Assembly: GCA_036936605.1 (NCBI GenBank)
Contig: JAUPFV010000005.1
Span: forward strand, 188,230,958-188,294,957
Direction of reading: 5' to 3'
DNA length: 64,000 bases
Source of the DNA: Limnanthes douglasii subsp. nivea
Taxonomy: Eukaryota; Streptophyta; Magnoliopsida; Brassicales; Limnanthaceae
How positions within the stretch are numbered: position 1 is the stretch's first letter; each line of letters opens with the position of its first letter. Both the position numbers and the translations under genes were made by a program. A model generated the notes under the pieces. That model searched no databases and was not told where the DNA came from. It saw nothing but the letters and a program-made list of their open reading frames with translations. Positions 44,061-56,060 of the stretch are shown here, in pieces.

Positions 44061-45390
44061 CCTCCCTCCCCGAAAAAGGACCATTTACTGAGCTTACCTA
44101 AAGATTAGTGGAAATCTATAAAAAAAAATGCAAAAGATACCATTAAGTACACTCAATCTGGAAAGTTACGTGAAGTAAGGGAGAACCAAAACTAAAACAA
44201 ATAATATAAAGTTGATGGTGATATTGGTAAATTGACTATATATTATTTAGTTTTACAAGTTCAAGTCCATAGTTTAGTTGATGGAAATAAACTCAGAAAT
44301 TTTGTCAATAAAAAAGAAAGAGAGGAACCGAAGTAAGGTTTTGGATATAATATGAAACAAGCTTCTGCCCCAGTAAAAGAGGAAAAACATATGATATAAA
44401 TTTTATCATAGTGGCTGAAGTACAGGAAAATAATGATTACTTAGACCATGATCCAATCAGAGAAACTATAAAAATGATTTTTGAAGGAGATTTATACTTT
44501 CGAGTATCTAAATAGTCAAGTAAGAGGTATACATAAGTTATAGAGATAGTATGTCAAGGGAAAATATATTTACATTTGTACTAAAATCTATATCTGAACC
44601 TATATTCTCAGATGATGATGTAAGAGGAGTGGCATCTTCACACAACAATGCAATATTAATAATGATAGGTTTGTCCAAAATAGAGATCAATAAGTTGATT
44701 ATCGATATTAGTAGCTCGAAAAGCATATTATACAGTTGTACCTATGAAATATTGAGAGAAGCTTTAGTGTTGACCCCAAGGCAAATAATATTTCATGGCT
44801 TTACCAGAGAAAATGTAGTTGTCCTAGGGAGCTAACTCCGAATGTCTCTCTAGGGAAGCAAAAGTTAATATAAAAGGTATAATGTCTAGTTATAACGGTA
44901 GATGCACCATCATCTTATAATATTATATTGGGAAAATGTTGGATCGATCAGATGTATGTTGTAGTATTAACGTTTCTTCAATGCTTAAAAGTACCATATA
45001 ATCAGCAAAATGATCTCCATTAGGGGAAACCAAAAGACATCTAGGAATGTTATGCACCATCTCTAACACTTAAAGTGAATCATAAAATTGATGAAGTGGT
45101 GTTTTGGACGTGATAAATGACCTAGAGAAGTACCTTTGCTGGTGGAGTTGAGAGAGGTTGTAGAATATGTAATAATTGAAGCAATAAAGACCTTGAATAT
45201 TTCCCTAGGAACCGGATATATAAACCTTGAAAATTGTTGCTTTTTTAGAAAAAATAACGTGAATATGTTTGAATGGAGTAGACATGTGTAACAGGAGTCT
45301 CAGAAGAAGTCATTTGCCATCAGTTGTCTATAATATTTACTTTCAGTCTATCATTAAAAAATCGAGCGGATAAGTAAGAGATTGGAATCC
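44061..45390 (+). pseudogene. pol: Relic F: protease and PR-RT linker
   Basis: The open stretch 44,551-44,835 has PIFSDDDVRGVASSHNNA, then LIIDISSSKSIL in place of the DTGSS loop, and TPRQIIFHGFTRENVVVLGS. Further on, in broken frames, come pieces of the linker leading to RT (about 45,240-45,350). RT itself is absent. The catalytic Asp remains but Gly is lost. Confidence 0.62.
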
Positions 45391-46430
45391 GGAGATTACC
45401 TAGTAGGTGGTGGTTGACATGACGAGTAACAATTTTTCGGTGATTAATGTGTTGCATACCATAGTGGGCTAAACATTAATGGAGGCGATTGTGTGTAGCC
45501 CAATAAAATCCTCAAGGTACGCAGGCATTGATCGATACTGGGCCAAATAATTGAGTACTATAGCAGGATAGCAAGAGTGTCTAACAACAATTGCGACCAA
45601 CCACAATGATGACTCCAAAACGGAATAAACGTCAGTCAACAATCAAGACAAGGGTTTAAACAATACAATCAGGTATTTGGTTGCACCATCGAGGCTCTGA
45701 TGAAGGGTGTCTAATTGAGAGACCAAATTAGGTTTGCTAGGAACTTGTTCTTCAGGGACGCAAAATAAGAATGTCAAACCAGGTGTGACGATCCTGATGA
45801 TAACAATGGTGTAAATGTGAAATTGGCATATCAAGAGAAGTCTCGATCGAAATGAGTCATCCTACACAAAAAGAAAAAAAACCACCACTCATTAGCCACT
45901 AAAGGCTAAAAATGGGTTCGAAAAATATCAGCAATAAAAAAATAAAAGACGTGTTAAACATTGTTTAGTGTGAAGGTAGCATGGCGAATCATGTTTAAAA
46001 AAATATCATATGAAACATGTCCAAAATACCAAAGTGTTAAATATGACGACAATAGAGGAAACTAATATCCGTCGGATATGAAATTAAAGGTTCGAAAAAA
46101 TATATATTTATGACCGAAAAAAATACTATGAACAAACAATAAAACTATCAACATCACGACATCCTGGAACCCGGGCCAAGTAGGGTCTGGGTACCACGGA
46201 AGAGTCACCTTTTGTGCTGTAATATACCACATTTAGAAGGAAAGAAATGCGAGGATTTTCGAGAGCACCGACTCCCTTTACTCGGCAGTTGGGCATAGAA
46301 TCATCCGTGATATTCGATATAGATTCTATGACACTAAGCACCATTGGTTACCTTTAGACAGACTTACTAGTTATTGGCGGCTAGGTTGCTCAATTGTAAT
46401 TTTATAGTTCCTTTATGTTAAATCTAACCA
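45391..46430. other. Stretch without recognised genes
   Basis: No family was recognised. A 72-codon minus-strand frame at 46,126-46,344 has no motif I know and no visible promoter context, so I do not call it a gene. Confidence 0.5.
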
Positions 46431-46435
46431 TTATG
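46431..46435. repeat. Target-site duplication TTATG, left copy
   Basis: TTATG directly precedes the TG of the 3' LTR at 46,436. The same five bases follow the 5' LTR at 48,622-48,626. Confidence 0.85.
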
Positions 46436-46785
46436 TGTTATAAAATACTATGCAATTATCACAAAATGGCTCAAGCACAAAATATATACGGAGAAAATAT
46501 TTAAATGAAACACAGGATTTAACGTGGTTCGACAATTGTCTACGTCCACGGGCGCCGCCAGAGAAAGAGTTTCACTATGATAGAAAAGGTTACAGATTTC
46601 AGATTGTGTTTTGTGTGGCCCTAGTAATCTATTTATAGGGAATTAATAAACTTACTAGACTATGGGCCTAATGGGCTCATACCACAAGACTAACTCAAGT
46701 GATTGGACAATATCACTATCACAACACAAAACTTTACTGCCGGACACAGTACACTGTCAATGCACTATTCGACTCATTCACAACA
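46436..46785 (-). repeat. 3' LTR of the copia derivative
   Basis: It runs 350 bp from TGTTAT (46,436) to ACAACA (46,785). It is nearly the same as 48,312-48,621 over about 310 bases, with roughly 18 differences by eye. On the minus strand a purine-rich AAGGGGAAGATT precedes its start at 46,785. Confidence 0.9.
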
Positions 46786-48147
46786 AATCTTCCCCTTGAG
46801 GCGAATATCCTTTCTTCACTATCAACAAATCCCTTTGATATTATATCACGAATAAAATGATACCTGTCATCTATGTGCTTTGTACGCTCATGGTACATCT
46901 GGTTCCCTGTAAGGTGTATGGCGTTTTGACTGTCACAAAACACTTTTGTAGTAGTCGTATCCAAGCCCAAATCTGACACCAAACCATGCAACCATACTGT
47001 CTCTTTAACTGCTTCTGTTACCGCTATGTACTCTGCCTCTGTTGTAGACAAAGCTACAGTAGCTTGCAACTGTGCTTTCCAACTGATCGCACTCCGAGCT
47101 AGAGTAAATACATATCCTGTCAGAGATCTTCTTTTATCCATATCACCTGCAAAATCAGAATCAAGTAAACCAACCAATGATCCTGCAAAATCATTCAGCG
47201 ATTCACCAATATTGGTCTTGTTAAAAGTTAAGCCAACATTCACAGTATTCTTTTGAAGAGATTCAATCTCTTCCCCTATAGCACCAATCTGTCGATCTGC
47301 CTCTGAACTCGCTATAGCTTCTCTGTAGCTACTAGGTTCCTGCATCTCAACTTCTTTTGCAACTGACAGAGCATATGCAACTAGATTCACATACCTTTTT
47401 GGAAGTCTAATATGTCTTCTTTCTATGCTCAATGCTATACTATAAGGTTGTTGTTCTGGTTCAGGCGCATCATCGTCACTATCATCTGATGCTGACGCTT
47501 CACCTCCTGATTCTGGATCCACCTCAGAACCACTTGAATTATTGGACCTGCTAGGAACTGATTCTACTTCAAGCTCCACCTATTTACTCACAACCGATCC
47601 TGATTCGACCATTTCTCCTACTTCCTTCTGACTGTCTATAGAAGCAAACTCATTAAAAGTAATGTCCCTACTGATGAGAAAACCTGGAGACTTTAGAGAG
47701 GTACACCATAACCTATATCCCTTCACTCCAGTAGCATATCCTAGAAATATGCATCTCTTTACCCTCGGCTCAAGCTTACCATCTCTCACATGAGCAAACG
47801 CAGGACAACCGAACACCCTCAAATGTTTATAACCAGCCGACAATCCAGACCAAATCTTAAAAGGAGTTTTACAATCAATAGCCATTGATGGAGACCGATT
47901 CACCAAGTAACACGTTGTATTGATAGCTTCACCCAAAAATCCTTTCCCGCACCGGAATGCGAGAGCATACTTCGTGCCTTGTCACAAAGCGTTATGTTCA
48001 TTCTTTCTGCGACTTCATTCTGTTGTGGTGTTCTAGAACAAGTGCGATGGCGCACTATTCCCTCAGCTTCGCAAAACTCGTTGAACTCACGACTGCAATA
48101 TTCTAACCCATTATCTGTCCTAAGACGTTTGATTTTTTTTCCTGTTT
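46786..48147 (-). pseudogene. pol: Copia integrase part fused to RNase H, RT deleted
   Basis: From 48,147 downward the minus strand reads KRLRTDNGLEYCSREFNEFC (second catalytic Asp region) and TPQQNEVAERMN (catalytic Glu). After a break near 47,940 it continues with LGEAINTTCYLVNRSPS and the copia integrase tail VFGCPAFAHV..VKRCIFLGYATGVKGYRLW. One TAG at 47,580 interrupts an otherwise open frame. After an acidic linker ending EEIESLQKN, where the RT should begin, the text passes in frame to the RNase H with LDSDFAGDMDKRRSLTGYVF, LSTTEAEYIAVTEA and FCDSQNAIHL. It ends in the LTR. About a kilobase of RT is missing, yet the frame is kept. Confidence 0.88.
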
Positions 48148-48423
48148 TCTATCATAGTGAAACTCTTTCTCTGGCGGCGCCCGTGGACGTAGACAATTGT
48201 CGAACCACGTTAAATCCTGTGTTTCATTTAAATCTTTCCTTCGTATATATTTTGTGTTTGAGCCATTTTGTGATAATTGCATAGTATTTGATAACAAAAT
48301 TGGTATCAGAGCACAAAATATATACGAAGGAAAGATTTAAATGAAACACGGGATTTAACGTGGTTCGACAATTGTCTACATCCACGGGCGCCGCTAGAGA
48401 AAGAGTTTCACTATGATAGAAAA
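48145..48423. repeat. Foldback (inverted repeat) at the 5' LTR/PBS of the copia derivative
   Basis: The left arm 48,145-48,256 and right arm 48,312-48,423 are reverse complements over 112 bases with about three mismatches. The 55-base loop (48,257-48,311) holds the LTR 3' end ..GATAACA and most of the primer-binding site. The left arm is thus an inverted copy of the downstream end of the LTR. It joins the integrase text at a short shared ATAGAAAA-like stretch. Confidence 0.9.
48301..48312 (+). promoter_or_regulatory. Primer-binding site TGGTATCAGAGC in inverted orientation
   Basis: TGGTATCAGAGC is the classical complement of the 3' end of initiator methionine tRNA, the primer of most plant copia elements. 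Here it lies four bases after ATAACA and reads on the plus strand, opposite to the element's genes, because it belongs to the inverted copy. Confidence 0.9.
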
Positions 48424-48621
48424 GGTTACAGATTTCAGATTGTGTTTTGTGTCGCCATAGTAATCTATTTATAGAGAATTAATAGACTTACTAGACTATG
48501 TGCCTAATGGGCTCATACCACAAAACCAACTCAAGTGATTGGACAATATCACTATCACAACACAAAACTGTACTGTCGGACACAATACACTCTCAAAGCA
48601 CTATTCGACTCATTCACAACA
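48312..48621 (-). repeat. 5' LTR of the copia derivative, lacking its last 40 or so bases
   Basis: It starts (minus strand) TGTTGTGAATGAGTCG at 48,621. A TATA box CTATAAATAG lies at about 48,465-48,475. The LTR text stops at ..ATTTTGTG, at the edge of the foldback loop; the missing end is present only in the inverted copy. Confidence 0.88.
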
Positions 48622-48626
48622 TTATG
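48622..48626. repeat. Target-site duplication TTATG, right copy
   Basis: Matches 46,431-46,435 exactly. Confidence 0.85.
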
Positions 48627-51600
48627 CACTTTTAATTTCAGGGAATACTCTAAAGTACTTGTAAACCTTATTTTTTTTCCTATATTTTATTACTTTCTAT
48701 ACAAAAAAAATAGCAATATTGAAATATCACTGTTTTTATTATATAAAAATAATTATTTTTTTAAATAAAAAGAATTCTTCTTTAAATGTATTAGCATGTA
48801 ATAAATTTATATTCTTAAAGTAGTTTGTCAAACATAAACCAACTCCAAAACTCTTAAACACGGTAAAACGGATTGATTTTTTTTTTAAACGATGTCTAAA
48901 TAATAAAAAAATGTTATTAAAATTATATGATATATTTTACAAATCAACATTTGTTTCAAAAATACAACCGTAAATTTTCAAGTAAATGCTGTTTATTATC
49001 GATCTGCTTTTATAAAAAAAATTATTGCCTACTTTGTTTTGTTCGAATGTCTACATTCTTTTAAGGTTTACCTAAAATATTCATGAGGTATCGTAAGTAT
49101 AGAATCCAATAAAAAATCATGATTTTATTAAGAGTTGGTTTTTTCTGGTTGAATTATTAAAAGTTGGTTATCTGACCCTTTGTTAATATATTATTCTAAT
49201 TATTCTTATAAAAGAAACATAGTTTTAAATAGTGGGTAATGATAAAAAAAACAAAATGTGAGAATAAATGTACCTAAAAAAGTTCATGGTGCGAGGAGAA
49301 TTAGACGTGAACCCCACAATACCACAAACCAAACCTCCTGCTCACGGCAATTTAATGATTGACATTTGACACTATATTCATTGTTCTATAATACTCCCCA
49401 TCATCATTAATGTTATTCTATAATCTATACTAGTACCCATTATTAGGGGCGGTTATCGGGTCCCGTATCGTTTCATTTGAAACACTTCTGCAGTAACTTT
49501 ATCGTGACAGTAATTTACGGTAATAGTTTTCCCTTTGTATAGTTCTGTAACTATTTATCAAAAAATTTAATATATATATATATATATATAAATATTTTTT
49601 ATAATTTAATTTAATTTCTCATTATTAGATATCCCAATTTTGATGAAATTTCCACCTTTTAAAGTACCAATGATTATAGTTTACCATTTATTCCGTGTCA
49701 TTTAATTATATAGTCAATCTAGTTCAAATACATATTAAATAGGAGTGTTATTTACCCAAAATATAAATAGTTTTTACAATTTCAAAAGTAATGACAATAT
49801 TCATTAATTACACCGAAACCTAACACGTCGTCTAAAATGGGATATATGAAGTGTTTTAAATAATTTATTTCTATCAACTAATAGTTCATTATATCTCTCA
49901 ACTATATTCTTAAATTATTGACAATGGACATTAAAATGCAAAATAAAGTTGAATTTGGATCCATCTCAAACCCCAAACCAACTAAGAGCAATTACACGGT
50001 TAGAAAGTTACTTGCTATTCGTTTGGAAGATTAATGTTTTCTCCCCATTGAGAAACCTTATTTTATTTACTATTCTAATTCTGCCGATTTTGATACTATC
50101 ATATCTAATATATTAGCATGTCAACCTGTCTATTATAATTTTTAGTTTTGTTGCAGTTTTTAAAAATACAGATTTTTGGTATAGCAATTATTCTTCAAGA
50201 TTGTGAAGATGACACATTAGTCAAAGAGAATATACAAACTAAAAGAAGATAATTTATACCATAAAAGAATATAGATGAATTACCTAGTGTAAGATAAACA
50301 TTGCATCAAATATGGATTTGAACCCTTTTGATCCTCCTCGTTTTATTCTTCTTAATAAATAAGTTGATCTGAATCAATTGAACTTAATACAAGCTTTAAC
50401 ATGCTAAATAAATAATATACTGGACTATTTCTTCAATATCATATATGACATAAAATATATGTCTTGTTGAATCACTAACTCCTCTCATGCTTGCCTACTA
50501 CCTGTATTTAATTCTAATTTGCAGGTTCGTGATAATAAAAATTGGTCAGTTAGTATAATTCATGAAAAGTTAAGGAAATATCTACTCTTTTATATGAAAA
50601 AATATATGGAATAGAATAGAGGTTTACCAGTAGTAGACTGCAGATCGATGGGGATGATAATATCTCCAATAATAAATAAAAGTATTTCCTGCAATAAAAT
50701 GAATAGAGTTGAAGATTATCTCTTAGGAATTAAGAAGCTCAACAGGATTACTCAAATGTCATCAATTGTCTTAGGAAAGCAATTTACTTCAAATAATTTC
50801 AAGGACAAATCAAAGTGTATTACCTGGAACATATCCTTCTTTTACAGGGAGTAACCTTCGAATTGGTAATGTATAAAAGATATGACATATTGATCTTTTG
50901 TGACTCCTTTTCCACTTTCCACCACCAATCTATGGAAGAACGGTAACAATGGAAAAGCTATCCACTTGGATCAGGGTGAATGAAAAGAGAAGATTAGGTG
51001 GAGGCTAGGGTTTGCCTTTCAGATTCTGACTCAATAGAGGATATTCGATGAAAATTTTAATAATTTAGGCTTATTTGAAGACTGCAATGCACGAGTAAAC
51101 GATCAATAATGACTAGTAATGTACTTGAAGTAGTTGTTGTAGTCAAGGGTTGGACTGCGGCAAAACATTGGGTGCAAGACCACAATTATGAAACATAAGA
51201 GAATCAAAAGGACAACTTCGATGAATTCTCAGATGTTGAAGAAGATCTTATGGATAAAGCTACTGCTAGACATGAGGATTTAGAATCGGTTAAATTAGAA
51301 GACAAAATGTTTTATGATAAATCTTATTTGTAATATGAATTTATTAGTGAGTTTATAATAGGTTAGTTCAATTTGAGAACATTTATACAACTCCACGGTG
51401 CAAGACTATAACTCTGAAAAGTTTAAATCAATAAAATTTATATTTTATCCTTCAATATCATAATATAAAAACTTATCATAATTTTTACCACTTATAAAAT
51501 AAATAAAAATAATAAAAAGTTATACTATAATCAAACTATAACAATTAATTTATCTCTAGTAATGATCAAACATAACAACATTTATAGTACTTATAATCAA

Positions 51601-52320
51601 ACCATAATAATAAAAATATAATAATCTTATACTACTTTTGAATTATAACAATTTACAGTTACCTATGTCTATAACAATTCATTTATCAAACAATAACAAC
51701 AGTTATACTATATGTGTTACAAAAATAAAAATAAAAAATTGAAATGTAATTGAATTTTTGTATAAATTTTACAAATTAAACTCTAAAAAATCCACCATAA
51801 TATAAGAAATATAAAATTAAAAATATTATAAGTGTTAAACAAGTAAAAAAAAGATAAAAATATTCATTTTACTCTAATGTTATTGTTACCATAATAGGAT
51901 ATGACGTGAATCGTATCTTGTTGCAGCATTACCGTGACAGGATGAAAAATATTCTTACCATGACGGAATGAGAGAAAAAATTTGTCGTCACAAAATCTCA
52001 CTGAATTTAGTTACCATGATATCGTAACTTCTTATTTTGTACCCCACTGTATTTCAATCATGTTTATCATCCCATACTTATTATCATGCGATATTCCAAA
52101 ATAATTATCATCTTTAAAATTTGGATATTGGAATTTCCTACTCTGAATCTAAAATATTTTTGACTTACCAACAAAAGATGCAAAAAAAATTCTTGATATG
52201 GGTGTATAAGAAGATAAATTATTAAAAAAAATTATTCTTTCGATTTAAAATCAAAATATTTTGAAATTACAATATAATTTTAAAATTAAATTTATTATCG
52301 TATTATTTACTTTGTAGTTG

Positions 52321-52369
<49 letters not shown>

Positions 52370-52480
52370 AGTTTTGATGAAAAGTTTGTTAGCTAAATTT
52401 ATAACCTTTTTATAATTAAAATTTGTCACTCAATTTTGATTTCGTTCCTACAATAATTTTATTTTATTTTTTAAATTAAA
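48627..52480. other. Long AT-rich region without recognised genes
   Basis: It consists of AT-rich intergenic sequence with TA microsatellites at 49,570-49,590 and 52,321-52,366. An open frame of 68 codons at 50,648-50,854 and acidic text near 51,190-51,330 show no known motif. The words TACCGTGACAGGATG / TTACCATGACGGAATG around 51,930-51,970 are a short local duplication. I see no LTR, LINE or conserved domain. Confidence 0.55.
52321..52366. repeat. (AT)n microsatellite
   Basis: More than 20 uninterrupted AT units. Confidence 0.95.
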
Positions 52481-52739
52481 AAACTAAAAAGATGGATTAC
52501 ATGTATCTGGTATATATCCGAGTAGGCACTCCACCTAAAGTAATAAAATTTATAAAAAATAATGATTAGATAAAAAACAACATAACAATAATAGATCCAG
52601 AAATAATAAAACAACAACAAAGATAGATAAGAAAAGTCGACGACTTAAGGTCCAAATATTAAGTAGACGCGAAGCGACTATATTCATCAAGAGTAGACCT
52701 CAAACGAAGAATAAAAACAAGATAACAGTTCCATAAGGT

Positions 52740-53530
52740 AATCCTCGACGAGGCTATGATCCCTCTTCTTAAGACCTTCTCGCAGCTGTGAGCTTTAGAA
52801 TCTAACCTTAGACTTATATATGTTATGTATCTTTGATCTAAGATGGAGTTTTACCTTTTTTCTCTATTATAGTAAGCTCAATCTGCCTTGATTTCAAATT
52901 GATTTCTTCCTCGTAAGTGGAGATTCTATATGACGGCATATCCATTTCGACAGAAACACTTATTTCATTGTCATACACTAATGAACATAGTGTTTTGTCG
53001 GTTGTTGTTGTTATTAGAGTGGTTTTATAGGAGGAAGTAACTTTTTATAGAAATTTTATCTAGTTCTCTGCAGATTCTTCCAATGCTTTCTTTATTCTTT
53101 TGGATATGGTTCTATTGATAACTTTTACCTTCATGTTAGCGTACAGATGAAAATGAGAGGAACATATTTATTTTGTAATTTATTTTCACAAAACAACGTG
53201 ACTTTATCATTCCGAAATTGGGTCTCATTGTCTATTATGATAACTCTTAAGAATTTATAACAACAATAAATGTTTGTTTCTAGGAAGCTAACTATTTCTT
53301 TCGTATGTATGTTTGTCAATACTTGAATCTCCACCCACTTGGAAAAGAAATCCATTGTCAATCTTAGGAAATTTCTTCCTCCATACACCATAAGGAATTA
53401 TTCCAATATGAAGATTTCATCTGGCCCGAGGCACCTGAATAATGGTTGGATAAAACCTTATTGTATAAAATATTAAATATTCATACAAATTTTGCAGGCT
53501 TCATTTTGATTTTTCTTGCCACTGTTTTAT
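52740..53530 (-). pseudogene. pol: Integrase relic of G
   Basis: The open stretch 53,131-53,391 has LTMDFFSKWVEIQVLTN (first catalytic Asp) and IIIDNETQFRND (second; DNG changed to DNE). Below it, in broken frames, DNEISVSVEMDMPSYRIST and EEEINLKAD-like text (about 52,880-52,990) matches the region after the catalytic Glu. Confidence 0.68.
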
Positions 53531-54150
53531 TCTCGGCAACTATTCATTGACACATATATTTTTTCATTAGGGGTCTCCAATCTTCCTCTTCATATTTTAT
53601 TTTATTTATCTTCACTTTCGAAGCTGAGATTTGGAATATGAATTTATCGGCTAATGCAACTAATCATTTATCCCTGAACATGAGTCTTAGTCTGGATGTC
53701 GCACAAGCTAAGGACACCAAAGCGTTTGATTCCACATACTTTGCTCTTGGTAGTTTCTCAAAGTCTAATTTGTCAAAATAAGTTACATGATATCAAAGCT
53801 CTTTTAGATATTAAATGTCCTTTTGTCTTTTATTTTGTCTCGGCCTAGTACTTTAGTGAGAATCAATTGAAAATCCATGAAAAATTGAAATCTTTTGGCT
53901 TCATAAATGTTCGCTAGCCGAATACCTATTATGGCTGTCTCGTATTTAGCATCGTTTTTTTATGTTAAGAAACCAAATTTAGTGGATTGAGTAAGTACTT
54001 CTATAGTTGGTGTTATGAGTTATATTCCTACCCTTTAGCCTTGGTTGTTACTTCCTCCATCTATACGAATTTTCCAGGTTGGTCTTTCGAAGGTATTGGC
54101 CTCTTAGTTTAGAATTTTGTTAAGAAATATGTTAATGCTTGAGCTTTAAT
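53531..54150 (-). pseudogene. pol: Archaeal-type RNase H relic of G
   Basis: The minus strand reads WKIRIDGGSNNQG (about 54,080), NDAKYETAIIGIRLANIYEA (about 53,950) and FMDFQLILTKVLG (about 53,870). These correspond to DGGSS, the Glu helix and the DSQL block of the second RNase H of Tat-type elements. Confidence 0.62.
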
Positions 54151-55330
54151 TATTGTTCTCACATTGTATTGGATGTTATAATCCCTCAAATTAAGTGGCC
54201 ATTTTAAGAGTCTATTGGATATATCTGACTTTTGTATGACATTTTATAATAGAAAAATATCTTGACGATGATTGTGTAAGTTTTGAAGTACGACCTCATA
54301 TTTCTTACTGTCAATGTTAATGCAAGACTAAGATTTTTGAATACATGTTTTCAACCAAGAATTAAATAGTATATGGGATTTGATTCAACTCTCTTTTCTT
54401 GTATCAAAGCTATGCTTGCGGCATAGTCTGAGACAAAAGATACAAAAATAAAGGAAAGAAACATTTTAATGTTGTTTAATACTTCTTTACATGTCGGGGT
54501 CCAACTAAATTTTTTCGCATATCGCAACACTTGAAAGAAAAGTTGGCATTTATCTAATGATTTAGAAATAAACATGTTGAGGCTACTAGGCTTCCTACTG
54601 GGATCTATATCTACTTGGTGTTTTTTGAATGATCCATTGGATCGAAATTTACGAGTTGAATTGGACTTATCTTTATATATTTTTCACTAACCATATAGTC
54701 CAATAATTTACCAGATCTAACATCTAAAGTACATATGTTCTATGATTCAATGTTAAATTAACTATTTTGACGCTCGAGAATGTTTCGACAAAGTCAGGTA
54801 AATGTTCTTCACATTGCTTGCTTGTGATCAATATATCTTCTATGTACAATTGAATATTTTAGCCTATTGATTTGAAAAGTTATTTGTTACGATCAATTGA
54901 TATATGATTCTTGCATTCTTCAAACCGAATGACATTACTTTATAGAAATAAATGTATTTTTCATAATAAACGTAGTATGTTCATGGTTATCCTCGTGCAT
55001 TTGAATTTGACTATATCTCTAATAGGTGTCCATAGTATAAAACATATTGTTTCTAGAGGTAACATTCACCAATTCGTTTACTTTAAAAAACAGAAATTTC
55101 ATTTAGGCATGCTTTGTTGACATATGTGAAATCTATGTATATTATTTACATGTTGTTCTTCATTTTTAACAACACTAGATCTATTTTCCACGCTAGTTAG
55201 TATGCTTCATGAATATTTCATGTGATAGTTAATTTATCTAGTTTATCAACAATTATCTATGTATTCTCTTGTGAATATGACTTCTTTTCTGTTTTATCGA
55301 CCAAAAATTATTGTTGATTGATAGTTTATG
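54151..55330 (-). pseudogene. pol: Reverse transcriptase and ancestral RNase H relic of G
   Basis: The open stretch 54,351-54,575 reads MFISKSLDKCQLFFQVLRYA, then DYAASIALIQEKRVESNPIYY, the RT connection and ancestral RNase H start. RT pieces lie upstream (54,600-55,300), e.g. a region matching the motif C neighbourhood near 54,840 and LKNARIIY-type text near 54,910. Many stops. Confidence 0.58.
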
Positions 55331-56060
55331 ATATATGACTTATGCTGGAACTCATTTAAAATATTGGGAATTTTGTTCAAACAAATCAATATTATTATGC
55401 AAAAGGTCAAATAATTTATACCTTAATTCCTTAGGAAATTACGGCTAAGACATAATATCTTCTCTTTTTATATTTTATACCTCTATTTCTCATCTAAGCT
55501 ATACCAGATTATGGAATCTCCAGGATCATCCATGATCAAGTACCCCTATGATTTTTATTGCTCATATTGTTTGCTAGACAATGAAATCGCAGAACACTCA
55601 TTGGAAGTCTTTTGGTTTCAATGGATTACTCATCCCTTTCCATTTATATGATACGTAAGATAAATGAACATTAAATACTATAACATGCATTTTATCCAAT
55701 CAAGATCTTCCAAAAATTACATAATGGGAAGAATAAACATCCATAATCATAAATTGACATCAAATATTTTTTCAAAATTCTTATGTGTCGAGGGCGACAT
55801 CCATGTTGAGCTCTTCTAATATTTGTGTATATGATATTAATTGAACTCATGTGTCTATAATTAATTGGTTGACCTCCACTTTGATAAGCTCTGTATTAAT
55901 CAATACTTCATTTCTAAGAAGTCTTATCACTTTTGTTAGGCCATCATTATAAAATGCCAATATAGGATACGAGATTCTGTATAGATATAGTGAAGTTGAC
56001 CATGATGTTGGATGTCTAGATCTCCAATATATATTTTTCTTGAAATTTTTATGATCATCT
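55331..56060 (-). pseudogene. pol: Protease relic of G
   Basis: ILAFYNDGLTKVIRL and VNQLIIDTxSSIN (about 55,840-55,960) match the approach to and the start of the DTGSS loop. The rest of the protease is in broken frames toward 55,340. Confidence 0.55.

Larger units (their letters stand above)
46436..48621 (-). mobile_element. Ty1/copia deletion derivative with intact target-site duplication
   Basis: It is flanked by TTATG on both sides, with LTRs starting TGTTGTGAATGAG and ending ..ATAACA. Inside, on the minus strand, lie half an integrase core, the integrase tail, and RNase H; the RT is deleted. At 2,186 bp it is far shorter than a normal copia element. The 5' LTR has an inverted partial copy of itself plus a primer-binding site. 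With complete outer ends and a matching duplication, the rearranged molecule itself was probably what integrated, using enzymes from another copy. Confidence 0.88.

Noticed and set aside
46126..46344. 72-codon minus-strand frame
   Set aside because: No recognised family, no promoter or splice context; left as unannotated sequence.
48145..48423. Foldback as a MITE or hairpin DNA transposon
   Set aside because: Arms and loop are LTR and primer-binding-site sequence of the surrounding copia element, and the target-site duplications lie outside the LTRs, not next to the arms.
50648..50854. 68-codon plus-strand frame
   Set aside because: No motif, AT-rich surroundings, no related copy in the window.
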